A stretch of DNA of 64,000 nt from an uncultured Bacteroidales bacterium (GCA_937916465.1 CALFTK010000061.1:124001-188000), one strand, 5' to 3'. Shown: positions 39,713 to 48,175, counted from the first letter of the stretch. Numbers and translations are program-made. The notes: generated by a model from the sequence alone, not told the origin.

Positions 39713-41062
39713 ATGCTTAAAAGGAAAATTTCAGAGTATATAGAGCACTTCTATAAAGTAAATAAAGGAGCTTTGTTATTGTCTGGTGCACGTCAGATAG
39801 GAAAAACTTATTCTATTAGAAAATTTGCAGAAGAACACTTTAAGAATTTTATAGAAATTAACTTTGTGGAAACTCCTGAGGCTGTTGAGATATTTTCAAA
39901 TGCAAAGGGTAGTGCCGATATATTACTTAGATTATCTGCATTTACAGATAAACCTCTTGTGGTTGGAGAGACTTTGATATTTTTTGATGAAGTTCAAAAG
40001 TGTCCTGAAATAGTTACTGCAATAAAATTTCTTGTTGAAGATGGAAGGTATCGCTATATAATGAGTGGTTCTCTACTTGGTGTAGAACTTAATAATCTTA
40101 GATCTGTACCTGTTGGTTATATGGATATTAAGGATATGTATCCATTAGATTTAGAAGAATTTATGTGGGCTGTAGGAGTGAATGAAAATGTAATTCTTAA
40201 ATTAAAAGAGTCTTGGACAAATAATGTACCGGTAGATGAATTCATTCACAATAAGATGATGGATGTGTTCAGGTTATATTTGATAGTGGGTGGCATGCCT
40301 GCAGCAGTTATGTCGTATAAAGATAATAATAATCTTCAAGATGTAATGGCCAGCCAAAGAGAGATTATCAAGTTATATAGAAAAGATATTTCGCAATATG
40401 ATACGCAGAGACAATTGAGAATTAAAGAGGTATTCGATTTGATTCCATCCGAATTGAATTCAAAAACAAAAAGATTTTTCATTAAAAGCATTAATGAAAA
40501 AGCTCGTGCTGAAGTCTATAAAAATGAATTCTTATGGTTAAAGGATGCCGGTGTAGCTATTCCTGTATTCAATATAGAAGAACCAAAGGCACCACTGAAA
40601 TTAGCAACTTCACGAAATTTGTTCAAACTATTTTCAAATGATGTTGGATTGCTTGCATGTCAATACTCTGATGGCATTCAACTGAAAATACTTACAGGTG
40701 ATGATTCCATTAATTATGGCGCAATATATGAGAATGTTGTAGCACAAGAACTCTTAGCTCATGGATTTGAAGAACAATACTATTATAACAGTAAAAAGAT
40801 GGGCGAAGTAGATTTTGTTTTAGAACATAATGGTAACGTGTCGCCTATAGAAGTTAAATCGGGAAAAGATTATTTAAGGCATCGTGCTTTAAACAATATT
40901 TTGGAATGTCAAGAATATACAATTCCAGAGGCCATAGTATTATGTAATGATAATTTATCAGTAGTAGGTAAGGTAAAATATGTACCTATATATATGATGA
41001 TGTTTATATACAAGGAGCAAGTCACTGATGTAAAATTCAAATTAGATTTAACCGGTCTATAA
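39713..41062 (+). CDS. AAA ATPase with DUF4143 (PD-(D/E)XK-like) C-terminal domain
   Basis: About 449 residues from MLKRKISEYIEHF. The frame is open 17 residues further to a TTG, but that region carries the promoter, so the ATG is chosen. The Walker A motif is LSGARQIGKTY, Walker B is LIFFDEVQKCPE, and sensor 1 is YIMSGS, as in AAA_14. The C-terminal part holds a nuclease-like core, GEVDFVLEHNG...PIEVKSGK, of the DUF4143 type. Such proteins are scattered in many copies in Bacteroidota genomes and are thought to be mobile; their function is unclear. It sits at one edge of a small island with a broken gene and direct repeats. Confidence 0.9.
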   Translation: MLKRKISEYIEHFYKVNKGALLLSGARQIGKTYSIRKFAEEHFKNFIEINFVETPEAVEIFSNAKGSADILLRLSAFTDKPLVVGETLIFFDEVQKCPEIVTAIKFLVEDGRYRYIMSGSLLGVELNNLRSVPVGYMDIKDMYPLDLEEFMWAVGVNENVILKLKESWTNNVPVDEFIHNKMMDVFRLYLIVGGMPAAVMSYKDNNNLQDVMASQREIIKLYRKDISQYDTQRQLRIKEVFDLIPSELNSKTKRFFIKSINEKARAEVYKNEFLWLKDAGVAIPVFNIEEPKAPLKLATSRNLFKLFSNDVGLLACQYSDGIQLKILTGDDSINYGAIYENVVAQELLAHGFEEQYYYNSKKMGEVDFVLEHNGNVSPIEVKSGKDYLRHRALNNILECQEYTIPEAIVLCNDNLSVVGKVKYVPIYMMMFIYKEQVTDVKFKLDLTGL

Positions 41063-41065
41063 ATC

Positions 41066-41096
41066 ACTACAGCAACAATGATATGTGCTGGTAAAT
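41066..41096 (+). repeat. 31-bp direct repeat, left copy
   Basis: ACTACAGCAACAATGATATG and the following TGCTGGTAAAT match 42661-42691 at 28 of 31 positions; the last 19 bases are identical. This copy begins four bases after the ATPase stop. Confidence 0.8.
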
Positions 41097-41107
41097 TGCT
41101 AAAAAAC

Positions 41108-41281
41108 TTAAATAGCCATTAGGTCTTGGCCTAATAGTCTAATATATTGCTTAATCTGCTCTTTTCGTTGTTCGCTTGGTCGCTTAATTCCATAGATATA
41201 TTTAGAAAGCAAACTCTTGTGAATACCTATACTACGTGCTACCTCCGAAACATTCAGTTGTGGAAATCTGTTGAAAAGACC
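41108..41281 (-). pseudogene. Truncated XRE/HTH-type gene, C-terminal fragment
   Basis: The minus-strand frame from 41281 to the stop at 41108-41110 encodes about 57 residues: RFPQLNVSEVARSIGIHKSL followed by LSKYIYGIKRPSEQRKEQI and an IRLLGQDLMAI end. LSKYIYG.KRPS is a classic helix-turn-helix recognition helix of small HTH proteins in Bacteroidales. There is no ATG before it: a TGA sits directly upstream at 41282-41284, and the stop of the lipoprotein gene is only eight bases away. It therefore looks like the 3' end of a gene whose N-terminal part was lost when the neighbouring sequence arrived. Confidence 0.75.
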
Positions 41282-41289
41282 TCAAAATA

Positions 41290-42471
41290 TTACGGTAATT
41301 CATTTAGAATAGATGGTTTGATTTTAAAATAAAGTAATATTGGATTGTTGTTGTTTTGTTTCTTCATTGTATCAATAATCTCTTTTCCTAATTTAGATAA
41401 ACTCTCGGATGTGTCTATTAAATAATCTATTGGTTCTTGTATTATCAATACGTAATATCCGTTAGCAACATAATCGGGGATTATACGCCTGTTAATACCA
41501 GGTATATGAAAACTGAAATTTATATATGAACTATTGTTGTATGCTAACATCATATATTGATATTGACTATTAGTTTTTGGTGTATGCCAGAGCGTTGTTA
41601 ATGAATCAGTTATTATGGGGTAAAAACAGCCTATTTTATAGTCGTTTCCCAAAAAGAAATTGGTGAAATCTATTTTTTTGTCAATTTTACTAATATCATT
41701 GGCATAGATTTCTTTGGGAATGTTATTGTTCTTATATGTTATGTGAGCGATGTCGTTAATATTCTTGTTTTTGTATTCAATGATTCTATTAGGGCATCCA
41801 CTGACCGGTATTAAAATAGATGAATCTGTTTGAGTAAATTCATTGCCGGAAAACCAGAAACTATTTATATATGGAATTTCTTCAATAAGGGAGCTATGTC
41901 CATTGTTTATATTAACTATGTATATACCGCACCCATTTTGAAATTTTTCATCGCAATGGTTAACTGTTAATATTGTACTATCTGATAGTGGATACATGCC
42001 TTTAACAAAGCCATCTCTATTTACTGTTCTTACTATATTCATATCAGGTAGCGAATAAATGTGAAACTTTTCATTTTCACTAGAAATAACAATGGTGTTG
42101 TTGTGCGGGTTATATGTGTAGTTGTTGATGTTCATATATTCCCCAGGTCCTCTGCCAATAGATGCCAATTTGGATATGTATTCATTATTTATAAAATAAT
42201 AAATCTCCTTGCCATTAGATGATTTGTAAAAAGTTAGGCTATCAAAAGACATGCCAAATTCAATCTGGTTTATAGGAATGTCAGATTTTAGCGGATATAT
42301 TGCATATTCTTTAATACAATCTTCTAAAGAACATTCAATATGCTTAGTGATGTCAAAAGTAGTATGTTGAGGTTTATTATCGCATGATAACAATATTAAA
42401 ATACACAAAATGGTAGATTTAAACATCTGTACGAGATGTTTGATTTTAAAAGAAATACTGTTTTTGTTCAT
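41290..42471 (-). CDS. 6-bladed beta-propeller lipoprotein (BF3164-like)
   Basis: A 393-residue protein with a lipoprotein signal (KSTILCILILLSC, lipobox Cys near residue 30 from the first ATG, or 15 from the ATG at 42426). The rest is beta-rich with repeated blade-like pieces, such as YISKLASIGRGPGEYMNINNY, ISSENEKFHIYSLPDMN and SLIEEIPYINSFWFSGNE, like the 6-bladed beta-propeller family of Bacteroidota. IGRGPGEY is the most telling motif. Function is unknown. Codon use is more AT-rich than in flanking metabolic genes, and it lies between the 31-bp direct repeats, so it is probably accessory DNA. Confidence 0.78.
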   Translation of the reverse strand: MNKNSISFKIKHLVQMFKSTILCILILLSCDNKPQHTTFDITKHIECSLEDCIKEYAIYPLKSDIPINQIEFGMSFDSLTFYKSSNGKEIYYFINNEYISKLASIGRGPGEYMNINNYTYNPHNNTIVISSENEKFHIYSLPDMNIVRTVNRDGFVKGMYPLSDSTILTVNHCDEKFQNGCGIYIVNINNGHSSLIEEIPYINSFWFSGNEFTQTDSSILIPVSGCPNRIIEYKNKNINDIAHITYKNNNIPKEIYANDISKIDKKIDFTNFFLGNDYKIGCFYPIITDSLTTLWHTPKTNSQYQYMMLAYNNSSYINFSFHIPGINRRIIPDYVANGYYVLIIQEPIDYLIDTSESLSKLGKEIIDTMKKQNNNNPILLYFKIKPSILNELP

Positions 42472-42510
42472 TTTAGTAAATGTTTTTAATAGGTATAAAA
42501 AAGCTTTGTG

Positions 42511-42529
42511 CTTTTACACGCTGTAAAAG
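42511..42529. promoter_or_regulatory. Inverted repeat upstream of the propeller lipoprotein
   Basis: CTTTTACA-CGC-TGTAAAAG is a perfect 8-base inverted repeat, 40 bases before the 42471 ATG. It could be an operator or a leader hairpin. Confidence 0.4.
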
Positions 42530-42629
42530 TAATATCTTTTATTTTAATTGGCAAATAGATTTATTCCATTGCTTTACGCCAGGAGTGTGGAATAACTACA
42601 GGCGGTTGAGTGGGTTATGGACTAAGTAC

Positions 42630-42671
42630 AAAAAAAATGTTTCCGCAGTATAATGGTATTACTACGGAAAC
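42630..42671 (-). terminator. Intrinsic terminator of the LarA-like gene
   Basis: On the minus strand, 12-base arms (42660-42671 and 42639-42650; one G-U pair) with a nine-base loop are followed by A then T8. It lies about 26 bases after the stop of the LarA-like gene. Confidence 0.85.
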
Positions 42672-42691
42672 TATGATATGTGCTGGTAAAT
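42661..42691 (+). repeat. 31-bp direct repeat, right copy
   Basis: Second copy of the 41066-41096 sequence, same orientation. It overlaps one arm of the LarA-like gene's terminator and ends seven bases from that gene's stop, so this is probably the original site. Confidence 0.8.
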
Positions 42692-42697
42692 ACTTAA

Positions 42698-43972
42698 TTA
42701 GTCTTTAAAGCGGTCGGGGTAGGCCCATAAGCCTAAAGCTGGATTAGATATGTAGAAAATCTCTTCGCCGTTCACGGTGTTCCAGCCATCTTTTAGCTGA
42801 TTAACGTTGTATTTTTCCATCATTTCAGCGTAAGGAGCATAACCGTAGTTTACACTCTCTATCTCCTCTTTGGAAATATGGTCACCCGGACAGTATGTTA
42901 TAGAGAAACGACCTTCGCTTGAACCATGTATCAGGTGTGCTGCTGCACCCAGATTCTCTTGAATATCTGCATTCTCTTCTACCGCTTTCAGTATGGCAGG
43001 GGTATTGGCATAACCATATTTGCGTATCAGGCTGTCTATGGTCTTGTCTTCACCAAACTCTTTCAGTGCAGGAGCCAAAACTATAAGTTCTGCTCCGTCT
43101 GCCAGTGCCATACGGGTACGATACACGCTCTTGTTGCCTAACCAAGTGCTGGCAAATTCTTTAGGGTCTAAATATACTATGCACTTTTTTATAGGCTTAT
43201 CCACCATTATGAAGTTTGTTTCCAACGAAAGTTCTGCTGCTTTTTGGAAACATTCAAAATCGTCACCAATAAACAGTCCGCGCAGCTTCATTTCTCCATC
43301 ATCGCCTTTGGAAAGTACTGTCTGAATATAGACTATAGGCAGTTCCTGTGCGAAGTGTGTGGATGCATACTCCAATATGCTGCGAACCGGTGTTTTAGCT
43401 CTACCCATTATACGTTCCATACCGTATATGGCACCTAAATAGTGACTTTTGTTAATACCTTCGTTGCCACCGGTTCCTACAAAGATGTTTTTGTTGTAGT
43501 TAGCCATACCTATAACTTCGTGAGGTACAACCTGACCTATAGACAAGATAAGGTCAAACGATTTGTCTAGCAATAGTTTATTCACCTGTGCAGGCCAACT
43601 GAAACTGAGTTTGCCTTCTGAAATCTCTTCTACGTACTCTTTGGGTACTTCGCCTATTGTGACTACGTCGTTACGCCAATCGTGTATGCGGAATAGTGAA
43701 TGGGGAATGCTGCCGAACATCATATCCAGTTGTTCGTCGGTCATAGGGGCGTGAGTTCCCAAAGCCGGCATTATATCTGTCAGTTTATCGCCAAAATAAC
43801 CATAAATCATTTCGGTGATAGGGCCGGCAAATGAATTCAGCCTGGTGTGGTCGGGTGGGAGAGCAAGAACTCTGTTCTTTACTCCCATACCATCGAACAC
43901 CTTATCAAGTATCTCTTTAACCTCCTGCGGAGTTATGATATCGGTTTTGGAACCGCGTGCATAGTATAACAT
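42698..43972 (-). CDS. LarA-homologue (DUF2088), candidate nickel-dependent hydroxyacid/sugar-acid racemase or epimerase
   Basis: A 424-residue protein of the lactate racemase LarA superfamily: N-terminal LPPDHTR, ALGTHAPMTDEQL, FRIHDWRNDVV, and a central VVPHEVIGMANYNKNIFVGTGG region with SHYLG. The LarA segment that holds the cofactor-bound lysine (GGRKS type) reads differently here (NYNKNIFVGTGG), so cofactor attachment is uncertain. Published LarA homologues include racemases and a gluconate 2-epimerase. Four bases separate it from an upstream PfkB kinase gene, suggesting a sugar-acid pathway. No larB, larC or larE for making the nickel-pincer cofactor is present in this window. Confidence 0.82.
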   Translation of the reverse strand: MLYYARGSKTDIITPQEVKEILDKVFDGMGVKNRVLALPPDHTRLNSFAGPITEMIYGYFGDKLTDIMPALGTHAPMTDEQLDMMFGSIPHSLFRIHDWRNDVVTIGEVPKEYVEEISEGKLSFSWPAQVNKLLLDKSFDLILSIGQVVPHEVIGMANYNKNIFVGTGGNEGINKSHYLGAIYGMERIMGRAKTPVRSILEYASTHFAQELPIVYIQTVLSKGDDGEMKLRGLFIGDDFECFQKAAELSLETNFIMVDKPIKKCIVYLDPKEFASTWLGNKSVYRTRMALADGAELIVLAPALKEFGEDKTIDSLIRKYGYANTPAILKAVEENADIQENLGAAAHLIHGSSEGRFSITYCPGDHISKEEIESVNYGYAPYAEMMEKYNVNQLKDGWNTVNGEEIFYISNPALGLWAYPDRFKD

Positions 43973-43976
43973 GGCT

Positions 43977-45056
43977 TTATCTCTTTACGCGTGCATTACC
44001 TGCCCAAACACTCCAAACCTGTTCTTCGTCGGCAGGCTGAGCATAGTCTGTAAGGAATGTGGTTGCCAACGCACCGCTTGCCCAACCAAATTGTATCCAC
44101 TTTTCAGGTTCCCAACCCTTAAGAATAGCATAAAGCATACCGCCTACATATCCGTCACCACCACCTATGCGGTCTAAAACGTGAATGTTACGTGGCTCTA
44201 CTACGTGCCAATTGTCGCCCTCAAGCATAATTGCGCCCCAATTGTGGCTGTTGGTGTTTTCAACCTGACGTAGTGTTGTGGCAAATACCTGTGCATTAGG
44301 ATATTGTGCCTTAACACGCTTAATCATCTCTTTAAATCCGTCTATCTTTGAAGATATGTCTTTACCTCCAGCTTCAGGTCCTTCTATGTCTAAGCAGAGT
44401 TGGAAATCCTCTTCGTTACCAATCAATATATCACTGATGCTGCAAATTTCAGAGAAGATGTCGTGAAGTTCCTGCTCTCTGCCTTTCCAGAATGATGCAC
44501 GGTAGTTCAAGTCGAAACTGATACGTGTGCCATATTTTTTTGCAGCACGTGCTATCTCAAGACAGAAACGGCTGGTTTCAGGACTTAATGCGCCTATCAA
44601 TCCTGATAGATGTACTATCTGAACTCCTTCCTGTCCAAATATGCGGTCTAAGTCAAAATCTTTTACATTAAGTGTGCAACCTACTTCGCCGGCACGGTCA
44701 TTCCATACGCGAGGACCGCGTGAACCATAACCGCTATCTGCTATGTTGATTTGATGTCTGTATCCCCAAGGACCACCCTGTGGTACATCTTTACCTTCAA
44801 AATCCATTCCACGGCTGCGCAAGTTGCTCTTGATGAACTGTGAAAATGGACTTCCTTCAACAAAAGTGGTAAGCACCTTTACCGGTAGACCTAAATATGA
44901 TGAAATGCTTGCAACGTTGGTCTCTGCGCTTGTAGCCTGCAGATGAAAAATATCGCTGCTCTGTACCGGTTGACCGTTTTCCGGAGTCACTCTGAGTCCC
45001 ATACTTGTAGGAACCAATAATGAATACTTACATCCTTGTTTTAATTCTATGCCCAT
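43977..45056 (-). CDS. PfkB-family sugar kinase, 2-keto-3-deoxygluconate kinase-like
   Basis: About 359 residues from MGIELKQGCKYSLL; a longer reading to 45158 would run through the operator and promoter and is rejected. PfkB features are present: a substrate-binding early part (ATSAETNVASISSYLGLPVKVLT), SFDLNYRASFWKG, NEEDF, and the C-terminal anion hole and catalytic Asp in DRIGGGDGYVGGMLYAIL. The GGGD form replaces the usual GAGD. Similarity to KdgK is suggested by the DLNYR..LW-like stretch. It is first in a two-gene operon with the LarA homologue; together they may epimerise and phosphorylate a sugar acid. Confidence 0.85.
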   Translation of the reverse strand: MGIELKQGCKYSLLVPTSMGLRVTPENGQPVQSSDIFHLQATSAETNVASISSYLGLPVKVLTTFVEGSPFSQFIKSNLRSRGMDFEGKDVPQGGPWGYRHQINIADSGYGSRGPRVWNDRAGEVGCTLNVKDFDLDRIFGQEGVQIVHLSGLIGALSPETSRFCLEIARAAKKYGTRISFDLNYRASFWKGREQELHDIFSEICSISDILIGNEEDFQLCLDIEGPEAGGKDISSKIDGFKEMIKRVKAQYPNAQVFATTLRQVENTNSHNWGAIMLEGDNWHVVEPRNIHVLDRIGGGDGYVGGMLYAILKGWEPEKWIQFGWASGALATTFLTDYAQPADEEQVWSVWAGNARVKR

Positions 45057-45100
45057 AATATTTATGTATAAGTAATTGACAATAAATTTATTATAATATA

Positions 45101-45118
45101 TAATCCGAAAACGGATTA
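45101..45118. promoter_or_regulatory. 18-bp palindrome, candidate operator of the kinase/LarA operon
   Basis: TAATCCG-AAAA-CGGATTA is a perfect 7-base inverted repeat. It lies between the kinase ATG (45056) and a near-consensus minus-strand -7 box (GAAATTTG at 45128-45135), so a bound protein would cover the transcription start. Confidence 0.6.
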
Positions 45119-45144
45119 CAATCGTTGCAAATTTCGCTTTTTTG

Positions 45145-45176
45145 TTTGTTACAACCAAATTATCACGTTAATTTTG
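45145..45176 (+). promoter_or_regulatory. Full promoter for the ABC ATPase gene
   Basis: TTTG at 45145-45148, 20-base spacer, and TAATTTTG at 45169-45176; the -7 box ends 24 bases before the ATG. This is one of the two best consensus promoters in the window. Confidence 0.72.
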
Positions 45177-45200
45177 TGGGGCGAAATAAGATGATATTTA

Positions 45201-45917
45201 ATGATAGAGATTGAAAACCTTTCTATTGGCTATAAGAAACATAAACTGTCTAATTCCGGGCCGTTGGCAACGGGGCTTAATGCAGTGTTGCATCAGGGCG
45301 CGTTAACGTGTTTGGTGGGCGTTAATGGGGTGGGTAAATCGACACTTCTCAAAACGTTGTCTGGTTTTGTCAGACCTTTGTCAGGTAGAATATGGATAGA
45401 AACAGAAGCAAGCGGGGGGCGTCAATCTCTTTCCGATATGAATGAAACGGACAGATCGCGTCTTTTAAGTGTAGTGCTTACAGAACGTGATGATGTATCT
45501 CATTTATATGCGTACGATGTGGTAAGTTTTGGCAGAATACCATATTTAGGACTGTGGGGAAATTTAACAGAAACCGATAAGAAGATAATAGATTCGTCAT
45601 TTGAAAAGACCGGAATAGTTCATCTTAAGAATTGTTATTTTGATGAATTGAGCGATGGTGAACGACAAAAGGTGATGGTTGCCAAGGCTTTGGCACAGCA
45701 GACTCCTGTTATATTGCTTGATGAACCATCAGCATTCCTAGACTATCCAAGTAAAGAGGATTTAATGAAACTGTTGAAGAATCTGGCTCATTCTGAAAAC
45801 AAATCAATACTTCTCTCGTCACACGATTTGGATATAATAAGACGATTTGCAGATGATTATTGGATAATGGAAAAAAATATGGGAGAAGTTATTCTTAGAA
45901 CTTCCCCCACATATTGA
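45201..45917 (+). CDS. ABC transporter ATP-binding protein, FecE/iron-cobalamin type
   Basis: A 238-residue ATPase. Walker A is GVNGVGKSTLLKT, signature ELSDGERQKVMVAKAL, Walker B VILLDEPSAFLD, and the switch His is in LLSSHDLDI. The signature variant LSDGE and short length resemble FecE/BtuD ATPases, which serve iron-siderophore, haem or cobalamin importers. No permease or binding-protein gene is beside it: the upstream gene is the divergent kinase and the downstream gene is convergent. It may work with a permease encoded elsewhere. Confidence 0.9.
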   Translation: MIEIENLSIGYKKHKLSNSGPLATGLNAVLHQGALTCLVGVNGVGKSTLLKTLSGFVRPLSGRIWIETEASGGRQSLSDMNETDRSRLLSVVLTERDDVSHLYAYDVVSFGRIPYLGLWGNLTETDKKIIDSSFEKTGIVHLKNCYFDELSDGERQKVMVAKALAQQTPVILLDEPSAFLDYPSKEDLMKLLKNLAHSENKSILLSSHDLDIIRRFADDYWIMEKNMGEVILRTSPTY

Positions 45918-45932
45918 TTCCTTAAATAGTTG

Positions 45933-46856
45933 TCAATACTTTCTAGGTGCAATCTTTTCAAGATGATGTTTTATCTCTCTGATATGGTCGGGGGTAGTGC
46001 CGCAGCAACCACCTGCCAGATTGATTAATCCATCATTAGCCATAGCGGTTATGGCATTTGCGGTATCGCATGGTTTTTCATTATAGCCATGAGCGGTAGG
46101 CAAACCTGCATTAGGATAGATACTTATAGCACATTCGGCTTTTTCAGCAATCTCCTTTATGAATGGATATAGTTCGTTGGCACCGAATGAACAGTTAAGT
46201 CCAAAACTCATCAGATTGTAATCCTTTACTGAATCATATAATTCAGCCAGTGACATACCTGTCATTATGCATCCGCTGGCATTCATAATGCTTGCAGACA
46301 ACATTACAGGTAGGTTTGTGCCCTTTTCTTGCTGTGCTTTGTTTATGGCAGTGAGTGCAGCAACGGCATTTCTGCCATCTGTAACTGTCTCTACTATGAA
46401 ACCATCTACACCGCCATCAATAAGCCCTTTGGCTTGAATGAAATATGCATCTTCCAATACGTCAAAAGTTACAGTCTCTTCCGGATCCATCATCATTTCA
46501 ATAATTGTCAATGATTTATCAGAAGGACCCATACTGCCCATTACCCAGACTTTGCGGTCTGTACAACTATTGGCTGCTTTTCGTGCTATCTGTGCACCTG
46601 CTACATTCATATCATAGCATCTGTCTGACATTCCGTAACCATGCTGTGAAACAGCGTTGGCACCAAAAGTACAGGTACATACTATGTCTGAACCGGCATT
46701 TATATAGTCTTTGTGAATTCTCTCCAGAACATCGGGGTGAGTAAGCGGCAGGGCATCGTTATTACCATCATAACTGATGCCCAACTGCTGTATATAAGTA
46801 CCCATTCCGCCATCCAGAATGAGAATCCTCTCTTTTAATGCTTCTCTGATATCCAT
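45933..46856 (-). CDS. Homocysteine S-methyltransferase domain protein
   Basis: A 307-residue single-domain enzyme that resembles the N-terminal module of MetH: LDGGMGTYIQQLG start, TCTFGANAVSQHGY, the first zinc Cys in FGLNCSFGANE, and the paired zinc Cys in GGCCGTTPDHI near the C-terminus. It would transfer a methyl group to homocysteine. Whether it uses S-methylmethionine, methyl-folate with separate cobalamin partners, or another donor cannot be told. It lies eight bases after glyA, which supplies one-carbon units to folate, so methionine synthesis is the natural reading. Full-length MetH is about 1200 residues, so this is a standalone domain. Confidence 0.85.
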   Translation of the reverse strand: MDIREALKERILILDGGMGTYIQQLGISYDGNNDALPLTHPDVLERIHKDYINAGSDIVCTCTFGANAVSQHGYGMSDRCYDMNVAGAQIARKAANSCTDRKVWVMGSMGPSDKSLTIIEMMMDPEETVTFDVLEDAYFIQAKGLIDGGVDGFIVETVTDGRNAVAALTAINKAQQEKGTNLPVMLSASIMNASGCIMTGMSLAELYDSVKDYNLMSFGLNCSFGANELYPFIKEIAEKAECAISIYPNAGLPTAHGYNEKPCDTANAITAMANDGLINLAGGCCGTTPDHIREIKHHLEKIAPRKY

Positions 46857-46864
46857 TGTACGGA

Positions 46865-48145
46865 TTAATAAGCGAACATTGGATAATCCTTCATTATATC
46901 GTTTACGCGTGCGCGAACTTTTGCTATTACTGCTTCATCTTCAGGAGCGTTCAGAACCTCTTCAATCATCTCTGCAATAACAACCATCAGATCTTCCTTG
47001 GCACCACGTGTTGTGATGGCAGGTGTACCCAAACGCAGACCGCTGGTCTGGAATGCTGAACGTGTATCGAATGGTACCATGTTCTTGTTTGCAGTAATGT
47101 CTGCAGCAACAAGTGCCTTTTCTGCAACTTTACCTGTTAAATCAGGATATTTTTCACGTAGATCAACCAACATACTATGGTTGTCAGTACCACCTGATAC
47201 TATAGTGAAACCGCGTTTTACCAGCTCTTCTGCCAGTTTCTTTGCGTTCTTCTGTACCTGTGTCTGATACTCTTTGAATTCTGGTTGCAGAGCTTCTCCA
47301 AATGCGACTGCTTTAGCTGCTATAACGTGTTCAAGCGGACCGCCCTGAATACCTGGGAATACAGCTGAATCCAGAAGCTGTGACATCATTTTGATTTCGC
47401 CCTTTGGAGTGGTCTTTCCCCAAGGATTTGGGAAATCTTTACCCATCATGATAACACCACCGCGTGGACCACGCAATGTCTTGTGTGTTGTAGATGTAAC
47501 AATATGGGCATATTTTACAGGGTTGTCAAGCAAACCTGCTGCAATAAGACCTGCAGGGTGTGCCATATCAATCATAAGAAGAGCGCCTACTTTGTCAGCA
47601 ATTTCGCGCATACGTTTGTAGTCCCATTCGCGTGAATATGCAGAACCACCACCGATAATCAGTTTTGGACGTTCGCGAAGTGCAACCTCTTCCATCTGGT
47701 CGTAATCAACACGACCGGTCTCCTGATTCAGATTGTATTCACAAGGAGTGTAGATGATACCGGATGTGTTTACAGCAGAACCGTGGCTTAGGTGACCACC
47801 GTGAGCAAGGTTCAATCCCATGAACTTATCACCTGGATTTAGAACTGCCAAAAATACTGCAGCATTAGCCTGTGCACCTGAGTGTGGCTGTACGTTTGCC
47901 CATTCAGCACCGAAAAGCTCTTTAAGACGTGCTATAGCCAGACGTTCGCTTTCGTCAACAACTTCGCAACCTCCATAATATCGTTTGCCGGGATAACCTT
48001 CAGCATACTTGTTTGTTAAGCAAGAGCCCATAGCCTGCATTACCTGATCGCTTACAAAGTTTTCTGAAGCTATCAGTTCAATACCCTTTTTCTGGCGCTG
48101 ATGTTCGCGCTCAATGATGTCAAAAATTTCTAAATCTTTCTTCAT
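46865..48145 (-). CDS. glyA: Serine hydroxymethyltransferase
   Basis: A 426-residue PLP enzyme that converts serine and tetrahydrofolate to glycine and methylene-THF. ELIASENFVS, NKYAEGYPGKRYYGGCEVVD, and the PLP Lys in VTSTTHKTLRGPRGG are all present. The length is typical. It lies 30 bases after an outer-membrane-type gene and eight bases before the homocysteine methyltransferase gene, in a five-gene minus-strand run that begins with pyrB. Confidence 0.96.
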   Translation of the reverse strand: MKKDLEIFDIIEREHQRQKKGIELIASENFVSDQVMQAMGSCLTNKYAEGYPGKRYYGGCEVVDESERLAIARLKELFGAEWANVQPHSGAQANAAVFLAVLNPGDKFMGLNLAHGGHLSHGSAVNTSGIIYTPCEYNLNQETGRVDYDQMEEVALRERPKLIIGGGSAYSREWDYKRMREIADKVGALLMIDMAHPAGLIAAGLLDNPVKYAHIVTSTTHKTLRGPRGGVIMMGKDFPNPWGKTTPKGEIKMMSQLLDSAVFPGIQGGPLEHVIAAKAVAFGEALQPEFKEYQTQVQKNAKKLAEELVKRGFTIVSGGTDNHSMLVDLREKYPDLTGKVAEKALVAADITANKNMVPFDTRSAFQTSGLRLGTPAITTRGAKEDLMVVIAEMIEEVLNAPEDEAVIAKVRARVNDIMKDYPMFAY

Positions 48146-48175
48146 AATTTATGTTTTTGTTATACTTCGTTTCTG

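Noticed and set aside
41066..42691. Insertion sequence
   Set aside because: No transposase and no terminal inverted repeats are present inside the direct repeats; reported only as a bracketed accessory segment.
45057..45158. N-terminal extension of the PfkB kinase
   Set aside because: The longer frame runs through the palindromic operator and the -7 box and gives residues unlike PfkB.
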